From Moniliella sp. 'wahieum' (taxonomy: Eukaryota; Basidiomycota; Moniliellomycetes; Moniliellales; Moniliellaceae), in NCBI GenBank assembly GCA_003971905.1, contig RSEE01000023.1:682001-746000 (forward strand): DNA of 64,000 bases, given 5' to 3'. Position numbers and translations under genes: made by a program. This document shows, piece by piece, positions 11,521 to 22,061 of the stretch (position 1 is the first letter of the stretch; each line of letters opens with the position of its first letter). Below the pieces are notes generated by a model that worked only from the letters and a program-made list of their open reading frames with translations, did no database searches and had not been told where the DNA came from.

Positions 11521-12385
11521 GCTTCAGCCCCAAGTCTCACGCCCTCAGGCCTTCCGCGCCTCAGCGCCTCCTCCTTCTGGCCCTGTTGATATCTCGATAT
11601 CGATAGTCACCAATCGCTAATCAATCATTCCACGACAAAGGCGCACGAGCGCCGCTACCCCTAGCCGGCTCTCGGCGCTCTCGGCCGCGACGCTCAGCCA
11701 CTGCAACTCAATAACTCCGGACGCTAGTGCACTCAGTACCCACTACACTCTTCAGTTCGTGCTCCCATGTTTTAGACAACTGGTGTACACGGCGCGCCTC
11801 GAGGCCACTGTCGGCTCTCCACCCTCCATTCCCCCCACCCCCACCCCCACCCTCCACCGCTCTCGGATCTCGACGGGCTCAGCCTGAGCGCTGACACTCA
11901 CCCAAACCAAGTCAGGCACACACCGTCAAAATCTTCGAGCTTCAATCTTCAATTTTTCAATGCCTCGGACCCTCACGTCCTCGGTACTGAGTTACTAGTT
12001 GCTAGTTACTGTGGGGTCCCCCCTTCGCGTCTCTGATGCATGACACATCTGCATCATCCTGAGGCCTGATGCACCTGAGGCCTGGGCCTGAGGCCTGATG
12101 CTTGTTGAGGTCTGAGACACCCTGATCCCCTGACTCAGGTCGCCTGAAGCTCGCCTACTGAAGGCGTGAGGCCTGGGGCCCTGAGGACCGGATGGCATGA
12201 CTGGCGAGGACGGGAACAATCTGAGACCCCTTCTGGTCATTGAATATGGACTCCAGCGGAGAGATGGGAGAGGAGTCGCCACGTTGGGAGAGTGCTCTCG
12301 ATTGCTGTGGCTGGCTGTGGCAGGGGAGTCGATGAGGCTAAAGCTTAAAGGCGCTGTAAGGGTCGGAAATACCGAGTAAAAGGCA

Positions 12386-12415
12386 GGTTAGGCCGCTTAG
12401 GCCGCTTAGGCCGCG
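12386..12415. repeat. Tandem TTAGGCCGC 9-mer
   Basis: Three consecutive copies of TTAGGCCGC in the intergenic stretch downstream of cyclin C. No function is evident. Confidence 0.6.
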
Positions 12416-13266
12416 GGTTGCCAGTTAGGCCTCAGCGTTTCTAGTCGCCAGTACTTTTCAAAAAGCAAGCATGTCGTACAAATCTAGTGTTCCCCCGTGC
12501 ATATCTCCGCGAGCAAATGGTGTTTGGGGCTGATGGAGATGGAAGACACTTGTATATACTCGGAAAAACGGGTTGGTGCTGTTGGGAACCGTCGGGCCCA
12601 CGGACTGACTGGCAGGACCAGTACGGGGTTGGGGTACATCAGGAACCGCGGTTCTTTCGTTTGCGTCAAGCCGTGCCCGTCTTTCCCACATCAGTGGGCA
12701 AAAAGGAGCAGAAAAAGATGGCCACTCTGTGATGACCTAGTCGAAAATGGAAGCTAGAAAATGTGGAGCAGCAGTAGATCTCTTTTTTCGTACTTCGCCT
12801 CCTTTTTGGAAGAATTAAGTGGCAGGTATCACTTCCCCCGTTCATAGCAACTGCCCGCCACAGCGACGAGATGTGGCTACTCCCCCGTTCTAAGACGATG
12901 AGAGTATCGCAATGAGCATTATTTTTTAGTACCCGTGGGCTGCAACAGAAAGCAGCTCCTTCTTTTCGACCCAAACATGGCTCATTTGCTGGGTGGGCCC
13001 AAGAAGAGGCCCGGCAAGCAATACCATAAGATTGAGACTGTTCTTCATGCGTTAGTTCAACAGCTGGTGAAGACGATGTGCACCCTGCTCCACCCTCTTC
13101 CCTCTACTCCCCCTCGGCAAATTTTCAACCGGTTACCCGAGTTACCCCTCAACTACCTAGTGCACCGTAGAATCTGCCCATATCAAACACCGCCGTCACA
13201 CCGCCCTCTTCTATAACGAAAACAGCGTAAGGTGCTTTTTAGACCTGCCTTGCTTCGACAGCGGCA

Positions 13267-14760
13267 TCATCGCTTGCGGCTCTTGGATGTGCTGGCAGCG
13301 GGGGCGGCGGCCTTTTTCGTAAGCTCCTTGTTGCGCGCTGTGCGCATGCGCGCCAAGAACTTCAGCACCTGTGGATCACTCCCTTTTACATCCGGTGCGA
13401 CCGGCGTGCCAACCAAAGTGGGGTCTACGCCAGCCGGCCACCACTGCGTTGTCGTCTTGGAATCCTCCGAGCGGGTTTCCTCGCTTGCCCCAGTCCCACG
13501 CCATGCCACAGCTCGTAGTTGCTCAGGATTTCGGAAATCACCTCCTCCACCACGGGCCACGCCACATTCATCCCTGCCAGCACCGTCAGGCCATCTCCCG
13601 GCGGCTGGGGATGGGTGCCACTTTCCTCTGCTCCCGCCACATTCAGAGCGGTGGTTTTCCGGTCCCGTGTCCGGACTGCCATTGCGACTGCTGAGGAGCG
13701 AGCCTTGTCCTCGTCATGATTGGTCTTAACCTCTGCCCAGGCAGAGGCAATCGTCTCCTCCAACGCCTTGTCTCTCGCGTGCTGCCAACGTGCACGGAGT
13801 AGTCGCATTCCTTTTGTTGAGTCCAACACCTTTTTGCACACAGGGTCATATGACAGCATGCTCAGCATTATGCATGCAATGGCAATCGCATACGGCGGAT
13901 AAAGGAGACACGTGTCAAAGCGGTAAATGTCGTTGAGGATAAACCTGCGCGCTAGAGTTAGTAGGCAAAAAGCCAGCCACTGGAGAACAATGCGTACCAA
14001 GCATGCATCAACAACTGATCATCCAGCTCATCCATGCGCAAATCTCCACGGTAAAGGCCCGAATAGTCAGGTGCATCGCCCACCGATGAGGCTGTGCCCT
14101 CGCCCCAGGAGGCCGTGGGGGTTCGCTCCCCCGCTTCCCCCGCTCGTCGTCGCTTGCGGTCTTGAGCTCTGTCCTCACCTGGGGAACGAAAGGAGCCAAG
14201 TTGTTCGGCGATATGAAGCAAAGTTCGATAGGGATGGTGCACAACCAGGTCAAACTCCAGCTTCCAAGAGGTAAAACTCCATCTTGGCAATCTCCCCGTA
14301 GAAAGCGAATGCTTATACCTCGTCTCGTGTCCCGTTTCGAACGACAAAAGTGCTCTTGAAGCTTCTCCTTGCAACATCCTCAGAGGAACCGGCGACTCCT
14401 CCACCTTGCTCGCCACATAGACACACGTAGCAATAACCAAGCAGGGATCGGTGGAACAATACGAGTTTTTGGAATAGAAGCGTTTGAGAAATACAGAAGC
14501 TGTAGCAGAAACCCTCTGGCGTAAGTTAAGCCGCTTACACAGCGACGAAATGGCGTTGGACATCCAGATGCTCAAGGAGCCTAGCTCAGCCGCCGTTGCG
14601 TACCGGCGATCCTCGGCGCGCGCCTGGGCAAGCTGGTGGCGAGTAAATACCCATCGTTGACTGAGGAGAGCGAGAGGGCGGGGAGGGGGTCAGTCATGAG
14701 TGAGAAAGAAGAGAAGATGAGAGCGTACGCTTGCGTCGATGCCCAATAGTTGGCAGCCAT
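13267..14760 (-). CDS. SSN8: Cyclin C of the Mediator CDK8 module
   Basis: Cyclin C partners Cdk8 (Ssn3) in the Mediator kinase module that represses or tunes RNA polymerase II transcription. ATG 14760 begins MAANYWASTQA. After an intron ending near 14678 the text continues QRWVFTRHQLAQARAEDRRY, the standard cyclin C start. The first cyclin box contains LNLRQRVSATASVFLKRFYS and CVYVASKVEESPVPLRMLQG. The second contains FDLVVHHPYRTLL and, after a 53-nt intron (13945-13997, TACTAAC branch site), FILNDIYRFDTCLLYPPYAI. Between HPYRTLL and the second-box helix lie ~65 extra, charged residues (about 14013-14200). The C-terminal ~150 residues are disordered and end in a basic KSRKR tail at the stop 13267. 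At least two single-base losses break the frame near 14255-14290; the conserved text resumes at once. Confidence 0.9.
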
Positions 14761-15060
14761 GTGAGAGATGGTGGACAGAGAAAGTGAAGCCTTCAGTGCG
14801 TCGTTGGCGAGTTGGCGAGAAATGCGGGAGGTCAAACGCGACCAACGCACATTGCAATGTTGATTAGCTCATCACGTGGGGCAAATGATTGGTACCCCTC
14901 TTTCCTGGTTGTTTACAACGGCCCATTGGTCCACGCGAATGAAGCGCTCATCGTACGGCAAATACCACTGGAAGCGGCTCATCTCTAGTCCAGTTCGGGA
15001 CCTCTCAGATCTCATGACCAAAAGGAAAGATATGATGTTTAACCAATCCAAAAAATAATC
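14761..15060. other. Cyclin C promoter region
   Basis: Three hundred bases between the cyclin C start and the tRNA gene 3' end. It is moderately AT-rich with an A-rich stretch at about 15010-15060. No gene or firm promoter element is seen. Confidence 0.4.
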
Positions 15061-15141
15061 TCTCCGACCGGGAATCGAACCCGGGTCTCGTCCGAACGTC
15101 CTGTTGACAGGGACGTGTCATAGCCACTAAACTATCGGAGA
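15061..15141 (-). tRNA. tRNA-Asp (GTC) with a 10-nt intron
   Basis: The minus strand folds as a complete tRNA. The acceptor TCTCCGA pairs with TCGGAGA. The T arm is CCGGG-TTCGATT-CCCGG. The anticodon stem is CGTCC/GGACG with loop CTGTCAC once a 10-nt intron (ACAGGACGTT) is removed after position 37, the canonical eukaryotic intron site. The anticodon is GTC, so the identity is aspartate, and the whole matches the conserved fungal tRNA-Asp. The CCA end is not encoded. Mature length is about 71 nt before CCA. The D arm (GTTTAGTGGCTATGAC) serves as the A box and GGTTCGATTCC as the B box for RNA polymerase III. Confidence 0.93.
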
Positions 15142-15367
15142 ATTGTTGTTGCACTGCGTATTTCGATTTACATTCAAATGGTCACAACTGTATCGTTGCC
15201 TGCTTCTTATCTGCATCCTAGACTACTTCATCTTGATCCCCAGAGGAAAGCTCCGCTGTTCTATCGGACTACTGACCCCCCTGAGCCGTGCCCAAGGAAT
15301 GAAGAAGATGAATACTAGTATGATAGGCCAAACGTTCTTTTGACACCACCACGCACAACCATGTAAA

Positions 15368-16750
15368 TCATTCCTCCGAAGAGGTAACATGCACCTGCTC
15401 CTCGCTCACGCCGGAAGCGATGGCCAGAGCCGCTGGAGCATGTACTTCGGTCTGGGGCAAGGGGTGACCGAAATCGTCAATGCCCAAGCTGGCCTGACGG
15501 AATTTCCAGACAATGCACAGGACCAGCAAGGAGCCTTGGAGGGTGCCCGTAAAGCAATACGCCAGCACGCTCGTCCAATTCACCCCGGCCGGAGTAGAAG
15601 ACTGTAGATGAAAATGGCAGTGCCCGGGGTTTGAATGAGCATCGAGGGGATTGACAGCGAGCCCACAAGACGCCGGGTCGCGGTATAGTACAGTTGCGGC
15701 AAATACTGAGCTGCGGCCAAAACAGTAGCGGTGACCCCAAGGAAGGTCGCCCACCCATTTAGGAGCTTGACAGGGCCGATCTGGGACCCTGCTGGCGGCA
15801 AGGGCTCCGGTTCAAACGTGGTGCCAGGCAAGGACAGTACGATGATCATGGTTACAGATCCCACAAAGAGCAAGTGAATAAGGCAGACCCATGCAAGGGC
15901 GGTAGCCAACCCCCACTCGTACGTCTTCGTCCGCCATTTGCTCCGGATCTCCTCCCTCCACAGACCAAACATACTTGACATACCGGCCCGCGGGGGCTCG
16001 GCGATCGTCACCCGTTTCGGACCGGGGCACGGACACCAGAAGCACCGATGGGAGCGAGCGCGCCATCGGCCCCTTGGCGCGCCGGGGCAGCGCTGGGAAC
16101 CGAAGGCGGAGGGGCCACCACCCTCCCTGGCTGAGGTGCCTTCCACATCGGCCAGAAGGAAGGAACGAGCCGTGCAAACGCACTACTGCTCACCCTCCTC
16201 CTTTCTGCGCGTAGTTCAGCATCGGTGAAGCGAGCAATGGTCGATTGCGTGGGGGCTGAATCGACCCCTGAATCAATCGCACTCACCCCCTCTTCCCCGG
16301 AGAAGCCAGAGTCACCCTCCTCCTCTTCGTCGTCATCGGAGAGGGCCACCGCGTTCTCGTACCTCTCCTCCATAGGATAGTAGTACAGATACAGTCCGAA
16401 TCTTGGAGGCGTGTCAGTCAAGCGTCAGAAGAGGGAGAAAAAAGTGGGGAAGAAGGGAACGTACATGACCAAGCCCAACCCATTGGAAACCAACTTGCAG
16501 GACACCCAGCAGGCCTTCTAGGCACAATCCCGCACCCAGCTGGGGGCAGCATTGCACCACCCCCCATTGCAGAGACAGCACATTGAAGAAGCCTGAGGTG
16601 TGGGCCGTGACGCGAGGAATAGGTACCAAGGCGAAAAGCCCAGGGAATTCTTCCCCCAAACAAACCGGATGATTTGGGGGACATACGAACAGGCGAGTCC
16701 GACTAGGAGGAATGCGCCCAAGAACGACCCGAACCTATCGTGCTCCACAT
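15368..16750 (-). CDS. PQ-loop repeat membrane protein
   Basis: A seven-helix PQ-loop protein of the cystinosin/Ypq family, known members of which export basic amino acids or cystine from the vacuole/lysosome. The first PQ motif is in LLVGLACSYVPQIIRF near the N-terminus and the second in VLAAAQYLPQLYYTATRRLV near 15690-15740. Helices follow as SIPSMLIQTPGTAIFIYSLL and ending LLVLCIVWKFRQASLG. An acidic, Ser-rich loop (DDDEEEEGDSGFSGEEG) separates the two halves at about 16290-16350. The polar tail ends at the stop 15368. ATG 16750 lies one frame off the following text, so a one-base indel near 16735 is inferred. Two or three more frame changes occur. Confidence 0.82.
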
Positions 16751-17167
16751 GGCACTGGCCGGACGGCTGCTGACTGGGCGGGGGTGGTTGTGGTTGTGGT
16801 CCAAACGTTTTGTCCTGGGGGCGCTTGAAGCTTCACGCGTCACGAGAGGGGGCTGAGTGGGAACAGGCGGCTTATGTCATCGTAATTGGCAGTGCTAGTG
16901 ATCCAAGTGATCCATCCACGCTTTAAAGCGCTGGCCAGACTGTCGGTCTGACGCCGGTAGAACAGCCGTCTAGTCGATCTACCGGCAACCTGTTTGGGCT
17001 TCCATGGGGCTGGATGTCCAACGTCTATTGGAAACCAAAGCTATTCCACAATTCGAGGACCAGAAAGGCGGAGCAGGTTGTGCGCAAACCAAGAATTCGG
17101 CAGAGTGCACCCGGCCTTGGACGTTGGCCTGGGGGCGGGCGCAACTCCAAGGATAGGATGGATGGAC
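16751..17167. other. Intergenic region upstream of the PQ-loop gene
   Basis: Promoter of the PQ-loop gene and 3' flank of LSM8. It contains a GGTGGTTGTGGTTGTGGT tract near 16782-16799. No gene is seen. Confidence 0.4.
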
Positions 17168-17511
17168 CTATCCTCGTCGTGTTGGTGGCAAGGGCTCTGC
17201 CCGAATTGAAGTAAGGTCCGTAGTTCGGTCTTTTTCGACATCCAACTCGCCCACCAAAAGCCTGGCAACAGGATTGTCAGTCCACACCTGAGACAAGAAG
17301 AAGACACCGACATACACTGCATCACCCCGGACAACATGGAGGCCCAGAGGTACCTCCTCCACAGGCTCGTCGAGAGAAAAGATGCGCTCAACGTGTCAGA
17401 CAGGATGAGGCTTCCAGACGGGTCGTAACCCCGGAGCTGGCCGACGATCACCCTCCCATCCTGCATGACAAGCAGGACTTGCTTCTCAGTGTAGGACGTC
17501 AAGCCGCTCAT
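17168..17511 (-). CDS. LSM8: U6 snRNA-associated Sm-like protein LSm8
   Basis: LSm8 defines the nuclear Lsm2-8 ring that binds the 3' end of U6 snRNA. ATG 17511 begins MSGLTSYTEKQVLLVMQDGR, followed by VIVGQLRGYDPSGSLILSDT. Sm motif 1 (DGR-x-x-x-G-x-L-x-G-x-D) is complete. After one lost base the text resumes ERIFSLDEPVEEVPLGLHVV, then RGDA, an intron with GTGTATGTC donor and GTTGCCAG acceptor, and LLVGELDVEKD, which is the Sm motif 2 region (RGD...GELD). The stop is at 17168. Length of about 95 residues matches the family. It is divergently paired with ERV25, whose start is only 314 bp away. Confidence 0.92.
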
Positions 17512-17825
17512 ATTGGCGCTGGGCGTGCCGGAACACTGTGGTCGGGGGCGGATGCGCGGGAACCGAGGCGGTGGACCGCGCGAGGCGGCGAGAGGGGAGG
17601 CCGGGAGGGTCGAGACAACACGAGCGTGGGTGACTTCTGGGCAGACGCGTCGCATCGCCACGCCCGCAAAAACCCACCCGCCCGAGGAAGACAGCAAGGG
17701 TGTTGGCTGCTGACGTAATCCCAAGCCCACCTACGTGGAGCCAGCAACCGGGTCTCGGCTCGGGCCGCTCGACATTCTTCCCAGCCCCCACCTCCACCTG
17801 CTTGGGCCTGCAACCAGACCGCACG
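17512..17825. promoter_or_regulatory. Shared divergent promoter of LSM8 and ERV25
   Basis: The two starts (17511 minus, 17826 plus) face away from each other across 314 bases. No canonical TATA box is seen on either side; the region is GC-rich. Both genes are housekeeping, so a common bidirectional promoter is a reasonable inference. Confidence 0.5.
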
Positions 17826-18550
17826 ATGAGGCGGCCAGCACCACTCTGCCTCCTCTTCTCGCTCGCGCTTGTCTTTCTGTGCGCATCCGTGGAGGCCATC
17901 AAGTTTGACCTCGTGGCCCAGCACGAGCCGGTGGAGAAGTGCATTTGGAACTATGCCCTGACCGACACCTGGTCGTGGTGACGATCAATGCGGTAACAGA
18001 GGGCAATGCGCAAAACTCGGCGGTGGATGTGCAGATTGTCGATGGATCGCAACACACAACGTATATTGGTCCCAGCATGACGTGCGGAGCGAAACTCGCA
18101 TGGCAATTAACACCCATTCTACTTCGGATCTGGGCGTGTGCTTTGTCAACCGCCTGTCCAAGAGTATGTTACTCTTTTCACCCGTCTCGCCGTCCATCAT
18201 GAATCACTGACCCTTTTGATAAGGTGCACACGACGACCGCCGCCACGCGACGGTCACCACGATTGATCTGGACGTGGACATTGGTGCTGAAGCATTGGAC
18301 TACAATGCGCTGGCCAACCAAGAGTCTCTCTCGGGCTCGAGACGGAGCTGCGCAAACTTGAGGCCGAGGTGGCTGAAATCCTCAACGAGATGGAATACCT
18401 GAAACGGCGGGAGCAACGAATGCGGGACACGAACGAGTCGACGAACCAACGGGTGAGGTCGTTCGCTTGGCTGACCATTATTGGCCTGGTTGCTGTCGGA
18501 CTTGGCAGATTGTGCATCTGCGCAACTTCTTCCGCAAAAGTATTTGATTG
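17826..18550 (+). CDS. ERV25: p24-delta family COPII cargo receptor Erv25
   Basis: Type I membrane protein cycling between ER and Golgi with Emp24. A signal peptide is visible (PLCLLFSLALVFLCASVEA). The GOLD domain begins IKFDLVAQHEPVEKCIWNYA and contains the paired cysteine region ending GVCFVNRLSKS. The intron is 18164-18223 (60 nt). The juxtamembrane coiled coil carries the family-typical LDVDIGAEALDYNALANQES and EMEYLKRREQRMRDTNESTN. The transmembrane helix is SFAWLTIIGLVAVG, then WQIVHLRNFFRK with the cytosolic FF and basic sorting signals. Three to four single-base losses break the frame, one of them in the ALTDT-LVVV region near 17970, where one missing T restores the family sequence. 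Confidence 0.92.
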
Positions 18551-19861
18551 ATTAAGTCGCTGCATCGCACTTGCTTCACTGGCTATGACCTCGCAGTTTG
18601 GGGTAATGAGCTAGCTATCGTCATCATGAACACGTTCTCGCATGCCTTATGGCTCTGCCCATGTCGAGTGCATGTCGTCTGACGTATGTCTACGGCACCT
18701 GTTTCGCAGCTGCTGCATGTTCGATGATTGAAGCTCATTAAGCTCTTGGCCCTGTAAGGACCCTGGCAGCCCCAGCATGTTATTTTGTGGGCGTGGAAGG
18801 AAACAATTTGACAGTTTCGCGGGTATTTACAGAGTAAGAGCCAAAGGGGTCCGCTCCCAGTCTACAAGCTATTCTCCCACAAACCGGGAGACCAAAGATA
18901 GGCCATCGCCATGTGTACTTGTGCTTCGCGGTATTCACACCTAGAAACACCGCGTGATGAGTCCATGCACGAGCGAAAGACGAGGCTCTCAGAATGGGGT
19001 GCATAGGCAGCGATGAATTGAGGGGTCATCATGGCAACACGAGAGGATCACCGGTCTGAGTGCCGTAGATGTGAAGTTGGTACGGGCCCTGAGCATTTAT
19101 GGTTGGGGCTTCGTCCCACCATTAGCGTTTAGCGTGTCCACCGTTCCAGCCTGCAACATAGACTAGGTCTCAACCCCATCAATCACATTTACCTACTCGT
19201 TGCAGAGAAGCAGAATTGGGATGCCGATCAGAGCATCAGCCGACCAGGAAGACAGCCGTATTTCGCGTGACATGCCCTAAGATGAAGCGAAACTGAAGGG
19301 GTACGCGAAGGTTGGCTCAGCCTGGAAGAATGGGCTTGATGGCGAAGCAGACGGGGAGAAACCAAAAGGAGGACGCATCGCCGCCTAAGTATACGTGAGG
19401 GGGCAGCAGCACAGAGTCCGCGCGTGTGAAACCAGGGGCTGACTCGCTGACCTCCCGCTAGATATCTTCCAAATGTGGTTCCGACCTTTGGTTAGTCGTT
19501 GAGGGATCAAATACGATTGTGGTGGGAGGTAGGTTCGGCAACCTTTCGACGAGAGACCGCATCATACCATGGGCATTTCTCGCCCGAAATCCATATGCAA
19601 TGAACGCGTCGGCACCAGACAGCAGCAATCTAGCTTGTTAGCGGCTTGCCGAGGCGCGTGCTACGATTCTGCTTCCTGTCTACGGTGACTACATATCGAG
19701 GGAGCTGCAAGGCCAGGAGATAGGATTTTGACGAATACAAGCCGAAAATGGCTAAAAGGGATCCAGAAAAAAAGTAGGAACCAAGGAGATCTGACGCGCT
19801 TGTGTTCAGTAGGGGGGGGGCTTGCCGCCCTTTCGCCCCCACCAAATTTTGTGCAAGAGAC
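18551..19861. other. Intergenic region between ERV25 and SUB2 3' ends, no gene seen
   Basis: About 1.3 kb between convergent genes. No open frame has recognisable content. A C-box/D-box-like pair (GATGAA at about 19012 and CTGA at about 19056) is too weak to call a snoRNA. There is a run of G at about 19811-19819 in the 3' flank of SUB2. Confidence 0.45.
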
Positions 19862-21587
19862 TTAGTTGTTCATGTAGGAGCTCGAGTCAATGTGTCGGGC
19901 AGCTCGGGAATGGCTACCTCGAAACGAGACTGAATGTCCAGTACTTCTGGTCCTCCTCCGACGAGACAAACATGATGGCCAAACCCTTCGTGCCAAAGCG
20001 GCCGGCACGGCCCACACGATGGAGATACGAGTCGGCCTCGCCGGGCGTGTCGTACGAGATGGAAACGTTGCCCGCTCCACATCAATACCGCGGCCAAAGA
20101 TGTCAGTGGCAACGAGGATACGCTTCTCAAAGTTCTTGAACTGTTGGTACCGCTTGATCCGCTCCTCCTGGGAAGCGAACCATGGATCGAAATGGAAGGG
20201 AAGTTGCACTCCTGCAACAGCTTGTCCAGTTGATTCGCCCGCGAGACCGACTTGACAAAAATGATGACCTGGTTAAACTCAAGCGTGTCGAGCAAGTCGT
20301 TGAGCTTGCGGTTCTTCTGCGCCTCCTCGAGGCGGACATAGTGCTGCTGAAGACCGTGCAAGGTCAACTTGGTCTCGTCATCAACGTAAATCTCGAGCGG
20401 GTTCTGCATAAACTTCTTGCAAACAGGACGAATCTCCTTGGACAAGGTGGCAGAGAACATCATCACCTGCTTGTGATGGGGCGTGGCGCGGAAAATCTCC
20501 TGCACGTCGCGGCGCATGTCGATCGTTTCAAGCATCTTGTCGCACTCGTCCAGAACAAAGTGCTTGACCCCAGTTGCCTTCAACGACTTGTCCCGTACAG
20601 CGCATTCATCCGTCCGGGCGTACCGACAAGAATGTGGGGGCAACGAGCCTTGTCCTTCAGCAGCGCCTGGTCCTCCTTAATGGGGGTACCACCGTAGACA
20701 ACCGAGGTGCGCACCTCAGGCATGTACTTGGAGAAACGGAGGTACTCGTTCTTGATCTGGAAGGCCAACTCACGCGTGTGGCACATGACGATCACGCTCA
20801 CCTCCCCATCCACCGGTTCAATCTGTTGCAAAGTTGCCAGGACGAAGACGGCGGTCTTACCCATACCCGACTTGGCCTGGCAAAGCACGTCCATGCCAAG
20901 AATGGACTGGGATACATCTTGTTGGACTGTGGAATGAGATGGTTGGGAGGGGTCAGTTGCGGGCCTTCAGCAGCGTGGGTTGGAAATGGCGTACCTTCCG
21001 AAGGGTGCTCGAACCCAAGGTCACTGATGGCGCGCAGAAGCTCGGGCTTGAGCAAAAAGTCACGGAATCCAGTCGAGTGGATGCCTACGTAGGAGCCCTG
21101 ACGGCGGCGAAGAGAAAGGTAAGTAATGGTCGGAGAAGCTGGAGAAAGGTAAACAAATCCCCTAGTCGGGGCGGGGCGGGTCTGGCGTGGTCTGGTGTGG
21201 AACAGCCTGCCTGGCCAGTCCACAACGGGGCTTGCGGAGAAAAGCGGAGGGACAGGGTCCGACGCGTCCAAGCATCCGACAACATTGACCGGGGCCCAAC
21301 GACACGCAGCAACACGTTGCACCTGCGCAGGGGCCGCGCAGAGCACACAGCACAGTGCACCGATCCCGCCGAGACGAAGAGGAGGGTGGGGAATGGGACT
21401 CAGACTAAGATTGCATGCTGACCTTTTGGCGCCGTCGGCTTCGGCCGGGGCAGCGTCGGTGGACTCGCCGGTGGTGGCGGCGGGGGCGGGGCAACAATCT
21501 CCTCCTCGTAGTCGATGAGACTGGGCAGGGGTGGGGTTAGTGGTGGGATGGAGGGGGGGGGTGCGACACATACTCTTCGTTGTCCAT
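19862..21587 (-). CDS. SUB2: DEAD-box RNA helicase Sub2/UAP56
   Basis: ATP-dependent RNA helicase of the spliceosome and TREX mRNA-export complex. Exon 1 encodes MDNED; intron 21521-21573 (53 nt) joins to [17 protein letters not shown] second intron ends just before [20 protein letters not shown] and a third splits HPSE from VQQ. Motifs in order: Q motif (GFEHPSEVQQ), Walker A ([10 protein letters not shown]), DECD box ([10 protein letters not shown]), SAT ([10 protein letters not shown]), [26 protein letters not shown] and [16 protein letters not shown]. The C-terminus is [20 protein letters not shown]. The DECD rather than DEAD box is the Sub2/UAP56 signature. At least four frame changes (near 20,640, 20,140, 20,060 and 19,960) occur inside this highly conserved essential protein, so they are almost certainly sequence errors. 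Confidence 0.95.
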
Positions 21588-22061
21588 GGCGAAGGGCAGA
21601 TGCACAGGTGGTGGTGGCCAGAAGAAGCGCGGCGGGCGACTCGCGTCGGGCGTGGGCAGGGACCGCCTGGGTCCTGTCGTCTCGGCGTGGCGTGTGCGGA
21701 TGAGGTAAGGGCGCGGGCACCGCACCAGCCTTGCGGCCCTCTCAGAAGAGAGTGCGGCTCGCACAGCGCCAATGCTGCCTGCGTGGCCGGGAGCGGAATG
21801 TTAATGAGGCGAGCGGAACCTGCTGGCATGGGTGCGTTGCGTTGCAGGCCACGTGTTCGCAGTCGAGCTGTGTCGCGGGCGAGGCAGGACGGAAACTTTC
21901 ACCGTGCCGTGCACGACACCAGCGAGGCAGCACTGGAGTGCGGGGGATGGGAGGCGGCGGCGCAGCGCCAGTGTCGGACGCGACTTACGAGATGCCGATC
22001 GGCGCAGCGCCAACTGGACGACCCCCAAGCCGACGCGCCCTCCCGCCCCCGTCCAGCAGCC
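21588..22061. other. Region between SUB2 and the Crypton gene
   Basis: GC-rich stretch between the SUB2 start (minus) and the Crypton start (plus). It should hold the SUB2 promoter and the left end of the Crypton. No terminal inverted repeats are seen, as expected for Cryptons. The left boundary of the element cannot be fixed from the sequence. Confidence 0.4.

Larger units (their letters stand above)
10901..13266. other. Long intergenic region with several short repeats
   Basis: No supported gene in about 2.4 kb. It contains a CTTCAAG/CTTCAGCGC repeat at 11477-11520, a GAGGCCTGA repeat at 12059-12100 and three copies of TTAGGCCGC at about 12388-12413. Open frames are short, overlapping and low-complexity. 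The right part (12,450-13,260) is less GC-rich than the rest but has no recognisable coding content. Confidence 0.5.

Noticed and set aside
19008-19065. C-box-like GATGAA and D-box-like CTGA in the ERV25-SUB2 spacer
   Set aside because: Boxes are imperfect, there is no terminal stem, and no guide complementarity could be checked.
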